In this document: positions 17,950 through 32,292 of the stretch, piece after piece
Layout: each line of letters begins with the position of its first letter
Position numbering within the stretch: position 1 is the first letter of the stretch
Source of the DNA: Corallococcus macrosporus
GTDB taxonomy: Bacteria > Myxococcota > Myxococcia > Myxococcales > Myxococcaceae
Assembly: GCF_017302985.1 (NCBI RefSeq)
Contig: NZ_JAFIMU010000007.1
Location: 1-64,000 of the forward strand
Length of the DNA stretch: 64,000 nt
Direction: 5' to 3'
The notes under the pieces: generated by a model
Database searches by the model: none
The model's input: only the letters and a program-made list of their open reading frames with translations
What the model was told of the DNA's origin: nothing
Program-made: the position numbers and the translations under genes

Positions 17950-18369
17950 ATGAAACGCCTGCCTGCCCTGATGGTCGCCCTGGTCCTCGGTGGGGCGTGT
18001 GCCCACACGCCGCCCAAGTCGGACCTGGAAGAGCTCCGCCCCGTCGTGGAGGGCTTCCACAAGAACCTGCGCTGGAGGAACTACCGCGCCCTGTCCGGCT
18101 TCCTCGTCCCCGAGGAGCGCAAGGACTTCGAGCGCCAGCGCCGCGAACTCCACGACGAGCGCGACCTCACCGTCACCGACTTCGAAATCGAGGACGTGAA
18201 GCTCGCCGAGGACGGCCGCCGCGCCACCGTCCACAGCCGCATCCAGTGGATGCGCCTGCCCTCCGTCTCCGAGCAGACCGACACCGTCACCTCGGAGTTC
18301 GTCTTCCGGGACGGCGTCTGGCTGCTGGAGAAGCAGCACGACGGTCCCTTCGCAGGCGAGCTGGAGTAG
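17950..18369 (+). CDS. Small exported or lipoprotein-like hypothetical protein
   Basis: A 139-residue protein with an N-terminal export signal (basic start, ALMVALVLGG, then a Cys at about residue 17). The lipobox (GGAC after Leu-Gly) is imperfect, so lipidation is uncertain. The mature part resembles small alpha+beta domains of the NTF2-like type (VEGFHKNLRWRNYRALSGFL, GRRATVHSRIQWMRL, VWLLEKQ). It is divergent from the TPR gene (92-base gap). It converges on the minus-strand RNA gene, whose terminator lies 15-60 bases past its stop. Confidence 0.65.
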   Translation: MKRLPALMVALVLGGACAHTPPKSDLEELRPVVEGFHKNLRWRNYRALSGFLVPEERKDFERQRRELHDERDLTVTDFEIEDVKLAEDGRRATVHSRIQWMRLPSVSEQTDTVTSEFVFRDGVWLLEKQHDGPFAGELE

Positions 18370-18383
18370 GCGCCCCTACCCCG

Positions 18384-18513
18384 CAAAAAAATCGCCCACC
18401 GTCTCGGGGCCGGCCGAGACGATGGGCGTCGAGGGTTCCCCAATGGAACCCCCTACCAGGGTGACGATGTCGCGCGGTACTTCCGGCCCGCTGCGACTTC
18501 GCCGTGTTGCCTG
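18384..18513 (-). ncRNA. Sigma-54-driven structured small RNA (candidate Pxr homologue)
   Basis: About 130 nt, read from near 18513 down to the T-run at 18391-18385. From 5' to 3': ACCAGG (18515-18510) pairs with CCTGGT (18460-18455), enclosing a branched hairpin (GTCGC with GCGAC, then GCGG with CCGC); a second hairpin pairs GGGTTCC-type arms (18451-18445 with 18439-18433); the third is the 15-bp terminator stem. No open frame fits. It has its own promoter (18522-18537) and lies between two convergent genes. M. xanthus has a sigma-54-controlled small RNA, Pxr, that blocks fruiting-body development; folded shape and promoter type fit, and I recall it lying in an intergenic region of this kind, but I could not compare sequences. 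Confidence 0.75.
18385..18428 (-). terminator. Strong intrinsic terminator of the small RNA
   Basis: On the minus strand a 15-bp stem (18428-18414 with 18407-18393, one G-T pair) with a short GC loop is followed by GAT7. A-run at 18385-18391 on the plus strand is the complement of the T-run. It faces the minus strand only, so it does not serve the plus-strand lipoprotein gene. Confidence 0.9.
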
Positions 18514-18521
18514 GTCTCTAG

Positions 18522-18537
18522 AGCAATGCTGGTGCCA
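18522..18537 (-). promoter_or_regulatory. Sigma-54 (-24/-12) promoter
   Basis: Minus strand reads TGGCAC-CAGCA-TTGCT. The GG (18536-18535) and GC (18524-18523) are exactly 12 bases apart, as in the consensus TGGCAC-N5-TTGCW. The predicted start, 12 bases after the GC, falls at 18511-18513, at the foot of the first RNA stem. Confidence 0.85.
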
Positions 18538-18623
18538 ACCTTCGAGCCCCCCTGCCCCACCCCGGGTTCCCACGGGAAATCAGGCACTTAACCCACCTCA
18601 CTCCCCGGCTCCGCCGTCCCATG

Positions 18624-18686
18624 CCTGACAGTCCTGTCAGGCCCTCCCTGCCATGGCGCCACGTTCCCCCTGACATGGCTGTCAGG
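18624..18686. promoter_or_regulatory. Two tandem 18-bp palindromes, probable enhancer (bEBP) sites
   Basis: CCTGACA-N4-TGTCAGG occurs at 18624-18641 (spacer GTCC) and 18669-18686 (spacer TGGC), with perfect 7-base arms and 45 bases between centres. They lie about 110-175 bases upstream of the predicted RNA start, the usual place for dimeric NtrC-type activators of sigma-54 polymerase. A loose extra half-site (CTGAC) is at 18690-18694. They sit in the 3' region after the epimerase stop, where no other use is apparent. Confidence 0.75.
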
Positions 18687-18715
18687 GAACTGACGGCGGG
18701 CCCCATGAAAAGCCG

Positions 18716-19678
18716 CTACTCGCCGATGACGGAGCGGATGGTGTCCCGCATGGAGTGCTGGGCCTTCCAGCCCACGTCCTGGACCCAGCGGTTGCCGTCC
18801 ACGGCGCAGAGGAACTGGATGTGGTCCAGCTCCGGCGGCGGGAAGTTGGCCAGCCGGTAGCGGAACATCAGGCCCAACAGCGGCCGGGCCACCGGGTGCG
18901 GCACGGGGATGGGGGTGTGGCCCAGCTCGCGCAGCACCGCGGACAGGGGCACCTGGCCGGGGCCGACGACGTTGTAGACGCCCTTGGGCTCCGGGCGCAG
19001 GGCCTCCATCATGGCGCGGGCCACGTCCTCCACGTGGATGAGCTGCACCATGGGGTCGAAGCCCGCCATGGTCCACGGGTAGCGCAGGCGCAGGTAGTGG
19101 GACGGCGCGTTCTTGATGGTGGGCCCGACGATGTGGACGGGCCGCAGGATGACCGTCTCGATGTCGGGGTGCTTCCAGAAGAAGCTGTGCGCCAGCATGT
19201 CCACTTCGATGAGGTCGCGCACGCCGGAGAAGCGGCTGGCGGCCATCAGCGGCGCGTCCTCCGTGAGGAAGTTGGAGTTGTCCGGGCTGGGGCCGTAGAC
19301 GTTGGCCGAGGACAGCACCACCACCTTCTTCACGCCGTACTTCGCGCAGTACTCCAGCAGGCGCGTGGTCCCCACGACGTTGAACGAGTGGTGCTCCTCC
19401 TCGCTCATGCGCGGGTCATGCATGATGCCCATGTGGATGACGGCGCGGATCTCGTTCTTGCGGAAGACGTCCTCCGCCTTCTTCTTGCGCAGGTCCAGCT
19501 GGTGCATCTCGACGTCCTTCGGCTTGCCCACGAAGGGGCGCCGGTCGATGCCGATGATGCGCTCGCGCTTGTGCAGCTGCTTCGCCAGCGTGCGGCCCAG
19601 GTTGCCGCTGATGCCGGTGACGACCACCGCCGGGCGCTTGTCCGCGACGGTGTCCTTCTCCTCGGTGGAAGCGCTCAC
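18716..19678 (-). CDS. NAD-dependent epimerase/dehydratase (extended SDR)
   Basis: A 320-residue protein: nucleotide-binding GISGNLGRTLA near residue 23, IGIDRRPF with the acidic residue for NAD, a central SSANVYGPS and PVHIVGPT, all typical of extended short-chain dehydrogenases acting on nucleotide sugars or related substrates. A classical YxxxK was not placed with certainty, so activity on sugars is an inference. It starts with a GTG at 19678 that overlaps the acyltransferase stop (GTGA). The pair may modify a lipid-linked or sterol-like substrate. Confidence 0.82.
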   Translation of the reverse strand: MSASTEEKDTVADKRPAVVVTGISGNLGRTLAKQLHKRERIIGIDRRPFVGKPKDVEMHQLDLRKKKAEDVFRKNEIRAVIHMGIMHDPRMSEEEHHSFNVVGTTRLLEYCAKYGVKKVVVLSSANVYGPSPDNSNFLTEDAPLMAASRFSGVRDLIEVDMLAHSFFWKHPDIETVILRPVHIVGPTIKNAPSHYLRLRYPWTMAGFDPMVQLIHVEDVARAMMEALRPEPKGVYNVVGPGQVPLSAVLRELGHTPIPVPHPVARPLLGLMFRYRLANFPPPELDHIQFLCAVDGNRWVQDVGWKAQHSMRDTIRSVIGE

Positions 19679-20529
19679 CAGAACACCCCCCGGCGTTCCT
19701 TGAGGCCCTGGTGCAGCATCGCCTGGATGGAGGCCTTCACGGTGCGCACCTTCTTGTCCAGCTCGCTGTCCTCGTCGTCCGCGCGGCCGGTGAAGTGGAG
19801 CGCGTCTCCGAAGTAGATGCGGTACTTCGTGGGCAGCGGGAAGGGCGTGCCCGTGGGGGTGATGGGGAAGGACGGGAAGCCCAGGAGCTTCGCCACCGGC
19901 TTGAGGTTCATCAGCGCGGGGGCCTGCTCCTCCGCGCCCACCACGGCGATGGGCACGATGGGCGTGTTCGTCTCCAGCGCCAGCCGCATGAAGCCCAGGC
20001 CGAACTCCTGGAGCTGGTAGCGCTGGGGCCAGAGCTTGTTGAGCCCGCGCGTCCCTTCCGGGAACACGAGGATGGCCTCCTCCGCCTCCAGCAGCCGCCG
20101 GCAGTTCTCCGGCGTGCCGACAATCTGCCCCACGCGCGCCATGAACGTGGAGACGTACGGCAGGGACGGCACCCACTTCTCCACCATGCTGCGGATGGCG
20201 CGCGGCGGGTTGCCCTCCACCATCAGGGCAATGCCAATCATCGCGCCGTCCAGGGGCAATTGGCCGGAGTGGTTGGACACCAGCAGCACCCGTCCCGCGG
20301 GGATGCGGTCCGCGCCGTAGGCCTCCACCCTGAAGTAGTGGCGGTAGAGCCACATGAACGGGGCGATGGCGGCCAGGCTGTAGTCCAGGTTGAACCCGAA
20401 CGGGTCCACCCCGTACTCGTTCTCCGTCCGGGCCAGGGCCTGGAGTTGGTCGGACTGCTGCTCGCCGGCCATGCGCTCGGTCCAGCCGCGCAGGCCCTTC
20501 TTCACCTTGTCGCTGAAACGCTCCAGCAT
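19675..20529 (-). CDS. PlsC-family 1-acyl-glycerol-phosphate acyltransferase
   Basis: A 284-residue acyltransferase. The catalytic HX4D motif is NHSGQLPLD and the phosphate-binding motif is FPEGTRG, in the usual order and spacing. The N-terminal 65 residues carry an amphipathic, charged region (KKGLRGWTERM) before the domain; no strong membrane helix is seen besides DYSLAAIAPFMWLYR. It transfers an acyl chain to a glycerolipid or similar acceptor at the inner membrane. The start at 20529 (MLERFSDK) is chosen because the longer frame upstream reads through non-coding sequence. Coupled to the SDR gene. Confidence 0.85.
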   Translation of the reverse strand: MLERFSDKVKKGLRGWTERMAGEQQSDQLQALARTENEYGVDPFGFNLDYSLAAIAPFMWLYRHYFRVEAYGADRIPAGRVLLVSNHSGQLPLDGAMIGIALMVEGNPPRAIRSMVEKWVPSLPYVSTFMARVGQIVGTPENCRRLLEAEEAILVFPEGTRGLNKLWPQRYQLQEFGLGFMRLALETNTPIVPIAVVGAEEQAPALMNLKPVAKLLGFPSFPITPTGTPFPLPTKYRIYFGDALHFTGRADDEDSELDKKVRTVKASIQAMLHQGLKERRGVFW

Positions 20530-20620
20530 GGGCTGGCTCCTTAGCACCCCGGCATGCACGCCGGGAGTGCGCCGACAACCCGCGAACGCCTTCTGACGAT
20601 AATCCGCCGGAAGGTCCCCC

Positions 20621-22051
20621 ATGCGCATCCCGCCCAAGCCCTCGCCCTCCTCCCGGACGTCCGTCCCCGGCTCCACCGTGGCCGCCACCGTGCTGACGCT
20701 CGCCTCCGGGGCCTCGGCGGGGCGGCTGCCGTCCCACGTCAGCGACTTCCAGCCCCAGGCCACCACGTCACGGACGGGCAACGCCGTGGCGCTGAACGCG
20801 CCAGCGCCCAAGGGGGCCCGGGCGTCCGGACTGGACCGCGAGCCCGCCCAGGCGGTGGCCTTCGTGCGCGACTTCAACGCGCGCCTGGACCTGCCGCCCG
20901 CGCGCCTGAAGGAGAAGCTGGCGCAGATGCGTGAGAGCCCCTCCGCCATGTTCCGCGCCATGCCCGCCCTGTTCCACGCGGACCTGCGCGGTCCGTACGC
21001 GCAGGAGGCTCGGCTGACGGACCGGACGCCGCCGGACATCCGGGTGGTGGGCGACGCGCACGTGGGCAACCTGGGCACGTTCCGGGGCCCGGACGGCAAG
21101 GCGGTGTGGGGGCTCAACGACTTCGACCAGACGGGCACGGCGTCGCCGGAGGCGGACCTCACGCGCCTGGCCACCAGCGCCGTCCTCACCGCGCGCGAGG
21201 CGGGCCTGTCCTCCAGCGAGCAGGCCAAGGTGGTGGAGGCGCTCGCGAAGAACTACTTCGAGACGCTGGAGCTGCTGGCGGACGGCGACGCGAACCCCGG
21301 GGCCTTCCTGGACAAGAAGGAGTCCTCCGGCGCGGTGAAGGACCTCATCGGGAAGGCGCGCGACACGTCCGCGAAGGACCTGCTGTCCAAGTACGTGAAG
21401 CTGGATGGCGCGAAGGGCCCCCACTTCCTCAAGTCGGACACGCTCAAGCCGCTGGACGCGGAGCAGAAGACGGCGGTGCGCACGGCGCTGGCCTCCTACG
21501 AGAAGACGCTGGACGGCACGGAGGGCGTGGCCGTGCCCCTCAAGATCTTGGACCTGGCCGCGCGGCTGGACGCGGGCGGCAGCAGCTACGGCCTGGAGCG
21601 CGACTACGTGCTCGTGGGCGCGGCGGATCCGAAGGCGCCGCCCGTGCTGCTGGAGCTGAAGGAGCTGCTCGCCTCCGGGGTGACGTCGCCGCCGGTGCCC
21701 GCGAACGGCGCGGACGTGGTGAAGGCGCAAGAGGAGCTGGGCGGCGCGGTGAACCCGCTCACGGGCGCGGTGGACATGGGCGGCCGGGCCTTCCTCGTGC
21801 GCGAGGTGGAGCCGGAGAAGGACAAGCTGGACGACGCGGTGCTCGGGAAGAAGAAGGCGCTGCGCTCCACCTTCGAGCAGGCCGGCGTCGTGCTGGCCCG
21901 GGCCCACGGCAACACGCAGGCGCAGGCCGCGCGCCTGGAGGACTGGGTGGGCGGCGACGCGAAGGGCGCCACGAAGCGGCTGGTCACCTTCGCGCAGGCC
22001 TACGCGGATCAGGCGGAAGCGGACTGGAAGGCGCTGAAGGCCGCGCGCTGA
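20621..22051 (+). CDS. DUF2252 family protein
   Basis: A 476-residue protein. Residues 1-65 are disordered. From about 80 onwards it follows the DUF2252 pattern, a family distantly kinase-like: RVVGDAHVGNLGTF with the D-x-H-x3-N loop at about residues 144-150, and LNDFDQTG (166-173) with a DFD resembling the Mg-binding motif. The C-terminus has VLARAHGNTQAQ. Substrate unknown. The ATG at 20621 follows GGAAGG. Divergent from the acyltransferase (91-base gap) and abutting the opposing deacetylase at 22051/22052. Confidence 0.85.
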   Translation: MRIPPKPSPSSRTSVPGSTVAATVLTLASGASAGRLPSHVSDFQPQATTSRTGNAVALNAPAPKGARASGLDREPAQAVAFVRDFNARLDLPPARLKEKLAQMRESPSAMFRAMPALFHADLRGPYAQEARLTDRTPPDIRVVGDAHVGNLGTFRGPDGKAVWGLNDFDQTGTASPEADLTRLATSAVLTAREAGLSSSEQAKVVEALAKNYFETLELLADGDANPGAFLDKKESSGAVKDLIGKARDTSAKDLLSKYVKLDGAKGPHFLKSDTLKPLDAEQKTAVRTALASYEKTLDGTEGVAVPLKILDLAARLDAGGSSYGLERDYVLVGAADPKAPPVLLELKELLASGVTSPPVPANGADVVKAQEELGGAVNPLTGAVDMGGRAFLVREVEPEKDKLDDAVLGKKKALRSTFEQAGVVLARAHGNTQAQAARLEDWVGGDAKGATKRLVTFAQAYADQAEADWKALKAAR

Positions 22052-22999
22052 TCAGAGCGCCGCGGAGAGCTGTCCCGCCGCGTCGCGCAGGGTGACGACG
22101 TCGAAGTCATCCTTGAGCCACTGGAAGATGCTGCGCAGCCGCTCCTGCTTCTTCGAGGCGCTCACGCGCAGGTCGCGCTGCTGGCGCACGAGCTCCGGCG
22201 GGATGCCGTCCGTGGCGTCCAGCACGTCGACGCCGTGCAGCTCGAAGTTGAAGAAGGCGTCCGCCCGGCACGTGCGGTACGCGGCGCGCATCGTCCCGCG
22301 AGGCAGCGTCGTCGCGAACGTGCCGATGAACGGGAAGCGCACCACCGGCGTCACCGTCATGGGCAGCTCCAGCACCGCCCCCGAGCCACGACGGTAGGGC
22401 TGCGCGGGATCCGGTCGGTACGGAACCCGTGGCGCCAGCAGCACGCGCGGGGTGTCCAGCACGGAGCGAGACGGCCGCCCCAGCGCCGCGAGCGCCCCCA
22501 TCACCGCCGCCTTCGCCGCGTAGTACGGCGCCGCCGGGAACGCGGAGGACCCGTACTGGTACCCCTGCGCCACGGTGGCCGCGTACAGGTCCGCGTTCAG
22601 CGTGTAGCCCGGAGCGCGAAAGCCCACGGGCCGCACGCCCACGGCCTTCTCAATGGCCGCGTCCGCGCGCCCCAGGTCCTCCGCGATGGCGGCGGGCCCG
22701 CGCCGGGTCAGCGCGTAGTCATGCGCGTGGCTGTGGCTGGCAATCTCCACGCCCGCGGCGTGGGCGCGCCGCATGCCGTCCGCCGCGCCGGGGTCCGACT
22801 CCAGGTCCTCGCCGATGACGAAGAACGTCCCCGGCACGCCGACCTGCGCGAACAGCTCCAGGAAGCGCGGCACCGCCACGCGGTGGATGAGCGTCCGCGC
22901 GCGCTCGTCGAGCAGCGACTCCGGGAGCCCGTGGATCCGGCAGTAGTGCGGCAGCGAATCCAGGTCGACGGAGATGGACGCCAGTCGCGCTGCCGTCAT
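22052..22999 (-). CDS. Polysaccharide deacetylase (NodB homology) family protein
   Basis: A 315-residue protein. SVDLDSL carries the metal/catalytic Asp pair, SHSHAHDYALT is the His-containing motif (HxxxH), and GFRAPGYTLN is motif 3, in the right order. It would remove N-acetyl or similar groups from an amino-sugar polymer; with no signal peptide visible it may act in the cytoplasm on a lipid-linked precursor. C-terminal FELHGVDVLD is the usual motif 5. It lies 15 bases after the GT2 gene, so the two are probably cotranscribed. Confidence 0.87.
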   Translation of the reverse strand: MTAARLASISVDLDSLPHYCRIHGLPESLLDERARTLIHRVAVPRFLELFAQVGVPGTFFVIGEDLESDPGAADGMRRAHAAGVEIASHSHAHDYALTRRGPAAIAEDLGRADAAIEKAVGVRPVGFRAPGYTLNADLYAATVAQGYQYGSSAFPAAPYYAAKAAVMGALAALGRPSRSVLDTPRVLLAPRVPYRPDPAQPYRRGSGAVLELPMTVTPVVRFPFIGTFATTLPRGTMRAAYRTCRADAFFNFELHGVDVLDATDGIPPELVRQQRDLRVSASKKQERLRSIFQWLKDDFDVVTLRDAAGQLSAAL

Positions 23000-23014
23000 G
23001 GGGCAACCCTCCGC

Positions 23015-23725
23015 TCAGGTCCCGCGCACGCGGATGACGTAGAACAGCTTGCCCACGTTCTTGAGCACGTTGGGCACGCGCTTGAAGAGGTGGATGGACG
23101 GCTGGCGCTTCTCATGGAGCTGGATGGGGATCTCCATGACGTTGAGCCCCTCGCGCCACGCGCGGATGACGAACTCGCTGGCGAACACGTCCATGTCCAC
23201 CACGCACTTCTGGATGACGGGCAGCAGCGCTTCCCGGCGGAACGCCTTCAGGCCGTGCGTGTCCGTGCCCTGGAAGCCCAGCGCCACGCGCAGGAGCTTG
23301 TTGTGCACCCGCGTGGCCGCGCGGCGGATGAGGGGGCGCTGGTCGCTCGCGCCCTTGGCCGCCTTGGAGCCCACGACCATGTCCGCCTCGCCGCGCTCCA
23401 GCCGGGGCAGCGCCGCGTCGTAGAAGGTCAGGTCGCAGAGGTCGATTTCATCGCACACCACGTAGGTGCCCCGGGCCTTGAGGATGCCGGCCTTGAGCGC
23501 CACGCCGTAGTTGGGCGTCTCCGAGTGGAACCAGCGCAGGCGCGGGTTCTTCGCGCAGAGCTCTTCCAGGATGCGGGGGGTCGCGTCGCGCGAGCCGTTC
23601 TCCGCGAAGATGATTTCGTAGTCGAGCCCGCGAGCATCCAGCCCCTGGCGCAGCTCTTCGGCTGCCTGGGCGATGATGGACTCCTCGTTGTAGACGGGGA
23701 TGACGACGGAGAGGTGCAGGGCCAT
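23015..23725 (-). CDS. Family 2 glycosyltransferase (DPM1-like)
   Basis: A 236-residue GT-A enzyme: SVVIPVYNEESII at the start, IIFAENGSRDATPRI as the sugar-nucleotide site, CDEIDLCD with the DxD-type metal motif. Size and the lack of membrane helices resemble soluble polyprenyl-phosphate sugar transferases. It probably charges a lipid carrier or extends a glycan made by this gene set. The ATG at 23725 is 78 bases from the FAD-oxidoreductase stop (same strand), and the deacetylase gene follows after 15 bases. Confidence 0.88.
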   Translation of the reverse strand: MALHLSVVIPVYNEESIIAQAAEELRQGLDARGLDYEIIFAENGSRDATPRILEELCAKNPRLRWFHSETPNYGVALKAGILKARGTYVVCDEIDLCDLTFYDAALPRLERGEADMVVGSKAAKGASDQRPLIRRAATRVHNKLLRVALGFQGTDTHGLKAFRREALLPVIQKCVVDMDVFASEFVIRAWREGLNVMEIPIQLHEKRQPSIHLFKRVPNVLKNVGKLFYVIRVRGT

Positions 23726-23803
23726 GGGTCCGGAGATGCGAAGGGAAGGCCTCGGGGCCTAGCACGGCCCCGGACCACCGTCGACAGGAGACGACTCCGT
23801 GCG

Positions 23804-25117
23804 TCAGCCGTTCAGCGTCCGGGCGCAGGCCCGCCCGCCCAGGATGGCGTCCTCCATGGAGGAGTACTCCCACTTCCCGTAGCGCCCCGCCGTGAGGATG
23901 CCGGCGTGCTCCAGGAAGCGGTTGATCTCCGCCATCGCGGGGCCATAGGCGTCGTCGTAGAGGACGTACGCGTTGGGAATCTCCCGGCCCTTCGTGAAGA
24001 GGATGTCGTCCGCCGAGTGGATCATCCGCGAGCGCAGCAGGTCCTCCACCGCGTACTTCTCCGCGTCCGCCACGGACAGCTCGCCGTGGTGGCTGAACTC
24101 CACGGAGAAGCTGGCCGTGTCCGGCGGGGCCAGGGGCGCGTACACCGCCGACGGCGCCCCGATGCGGTACGAGTGGAACTCCGGCTCCGGCAGGTAGATC
24201 CAGTGCCACGGCTGGCGGTTGGCGCCCCGGGCCCCCACGCACACGTACGTGACGATGAAGGCGCGCAGGCGCTTCGCCGCGGCGCGCACCTCGTCCGGCA
24301 CGCCGGAGGCGCCCTTCCCGATGAGGTCCACCAGCAGGGGCAGCGCGATGGAGGACACCAGCCCGGAGTACGGCAGGGTGCGGCCGTCGGACAGCGTGAC
24401 CTGCTTCGCCTTCCAGTCGATGGAGACGGGCTCGGTGCGCACGCTCAGCTCGCCGCCCGTCAGGTGCTGCTTCATCGCGCGCGCCAGGCTCTCGATGCCG
24501 CCCTCGCGCGGGTAGAGGAACGACGCGTTGTAGCCCAGCTGATCACTGCCCGCGCCCAGCGCCCCGTCCACGACCTCCTTGAGGGTGGGGCGCGGCACGA
24601 ACCGGCCGACCCACGCGGCGGACATCTCGCGCGGGTGCACGGTCCAGAGCTTCTGGTTGTAGGGCAGCATGAAGTTCTTCGCGAAGCCCTCGCCCATGTA
24701 GCGGAGGATGAACTCCTCGAAGTTCACGGGGTCGCGCTCGCGCAGGGCGCGGCCCTTCTCCCCGTAGATGGCCTCCACGTAGCCGACGAGGTTCTCCGCG
24801 ACGACCTCCGGCGGCAGCCCGTGGGTGTTCACCTGGTAGGGGAAGCGGGTGAAGGTGTCGCGGGAGAACACGGCGGCGCGGCGCTGGATGCGCACCAGCT
24901 GGTCCGGGAGCCAGAGCGTGTTGACCAGTTCCTGGATCTCCGGGTCGCGCAGGTGGAGCCAGTGGCCGGTGGGGTCGAAGTAACACCCGTCGATGACCTC
25001 GGTCTTGATGAGGCCGCCGACCCGGTCGGACTTCTCGATGAGGCGCCAGGGGCGCTTGAGGAAGTGCGCGGTGGACAGGCCCGCCAGGCCCGCTCCGAGG
25101 ATGACGATGGGATCCAT
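23804..25117 (-). CDS. FAD-dependent amine-oxidase-like protein (protoporphyrinogen oxidase/UDP-Gal mutase type)
   Basis: A 437-residue flavoprotein with a Rossmann start (VILGAGLAGLSTAHFL) and a glutamate at the end of strand 2 (IEKSDRVGGLI). FDPTGHWLHLR and later WGRF/AAW-type positions resemble the UDP-galactopyranose mutase and protoporphyrinogen-oxidase superfamily; GRYGKWEYSSMEDAILGGRAC near the end binds the flavin. With a GT2 and a deacetylase downstream, a role in sugar-nucleotide or glycan-lipid modification is likely. It heads the three-gene minus-strand set; a 230-base divergent region separates it from the next gene and shows no further gene. Confidence 0.8.
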   Translation of the reverse strand: MDPIVILGAGLAGLSTAHFLKRPWRLIEKSDRVGGLIKTEVIDGCYFDPTGHWLHLRDPEIQELVNTLWLPDQLVRIQRRAAVFSRDTFTRFPYQVNTHGLPPEVVAENLVGYVEAIYGEKGRALRERDPVNFEEFILRYMGEGFAKNFMLPYNQKLWTVHPREMSAAWVGRFVPRPTLKEVVDGALGAGSDQLGYNASFLYPREGGIESLARAMKQHLTGGELSVRTEPVSIDWKAKQVTLSDGRTLPYSGLVSSIALPLLVDLIGKGASGVPDEVRAAAKRLRAFIVTYVCVGARGANRQPWHWIYLPEPEFHSYRIGAPSAVYAPLAPPDTASFSVEFSHHGELSVADAEKYAVEDLLRSRMIHSADDILFTKGREIPNAYVLYDDAYGPAMAEINRFLEHAGILTAGRYGKWEYSSMEDAILGGRACARTLNG

Positions 25118-25347
25118 GACCCGCCGGGTCTACCACCTCGGGAGGGCCCCTGGAAAAGGGACGCACACTGTTGGTGTTGCCGGGCGCCCGCCCTCCTGCC
25201 CGCCCGGGTGACGGCGGTGCGCCCCAGGGACGCGTTCTTTCCGGGCTTGAAACGGCTCTGCTAGCCTGCACGCGCCGCGCGGACCATCGCACCGCCCCCG
25301 TCATTCCAGCGCGTGCGCGCGCCAGCCGGTCTCGTCGAAGGAAAACA

Positions 25348-31820
<6,473 letters not shown>

Positions 31821-31865
31821 TCAGGTGCGCCGGGCCCCGGACGTGAAAAGGGGCCAACATCCTGC

Positions 31866-31893
31866 TTGCCACAGGGAAGAAATGATGTAGAAG
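31866..31893 (+). promoter_or_regulatory. Candidate sigma-70 promoter for the tRNA cluster
   Basis: TTGCCA (31866-31871) and TAGAAG (31888-31893) are spaced by 16 bases, with a start expected near 31900, 45 bases before tRNA-Ser(UGA). The sequence that follows is GC-rich. The -10 match is only 4 of 6 positions, so this is tentative. Confidence 0.4.
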
Positions 31894-31944
31894 GGCGGCC
31901 CCACGGGCGCGGTTGGCCCGCCGGGAACCGACGGCACCTGCTGT

Positions 31945-32031
31945 GGAGGCGTGGCCGAGCGGTTGAAGGCAGCGGTCTTGAAAACCGCAGAAGGTGAAAG
32001 CCTTCCGTAGGTTCGAATCCTACCGCCTCCG
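31945..32031 (+). tRNA. tRNA-Ser(UGA)
   Basis: An 87-nt class II tRNA with long variable arm. Acceptor GGAGGCG pairs with CGCCTCC; the anticodon loop CTTGAAA gives TGA; the T arm has GTTCGAATC. The 3' CCA is not encoded (next bases ATTTT). It reads UCA/UCG/UCU-family serine codons. Confidence 0.95.
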
Positions 32032-32073
32032 ATTTTGAGCTTGAGTTTCGCGGTTCTTTGACAGAGAAGAGTT

Positions 32074-32163
32074 GGAGAGATGGCCGAGAGGCTGAAGGCA
32101 CAGGTTTGCTAAACCTGCATACTCGAAAGGGTATCGAGGGTTCGAATCCCTCTCTCTCCGCCA
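32074..32163 (+). tRNA. tRNA-Ser(GCU)
   Basis: A class II tRNA with acceptor GGAGAGA/TCTCTCC, anticodon loop TTGCTAA giving GCT (reads AGC/AGU) and a long variable arm. Here the 3' CCA (32161-32163) is encoded. Forty-two bases follow tRNA-Ser(UGA). Confidence 0.95.
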
Positions 32164-32192
32164 CTTGATGTAAAGCAGCAGCCGGAAGAAAT

Positions 32193-32269
32193 GCTCCCTT
32201 AGCTCAGCTGGATAGAGCGTCGGACTACGAATCCGAAGGCCGGAGGTTCGAATCCTCCAGGGAGCGCCA
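32193..32269 (+). tRNA. tRNA-Arg(ACG)
   Basis: A 77-nt class I tRNA including encoded CCA: acceptor GCTCCCT/AGGGAGC, anticodon loop CTACGAA giving ACG. A34 must be deaminated to inosine to read CGU/CGC/CGA. The gene for the enzyme that does this, tadA, starts 24 bases downstream. Confidence 0.95.
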
Positions 32270-32292
32270 CTTCTTCTTCAGGCGCGCACATC

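Noticed and set aside
14030-17953. A 1307-codon plus-strand frame opposite the large TPR protein
   Set aside because: Arg/Leu/His-rich shadow without motifs; the minus strand encodes clear TPR helices and a membrane segment.
32058-32063. A perfect TTGACA just upstream of tRNA-Ser(GCU) as a promoter
   Set aside because: The matching -10 would fall inside the tRNA itself, at about 32081, where the sequence is fixed tRNA and not TATAAT-like.
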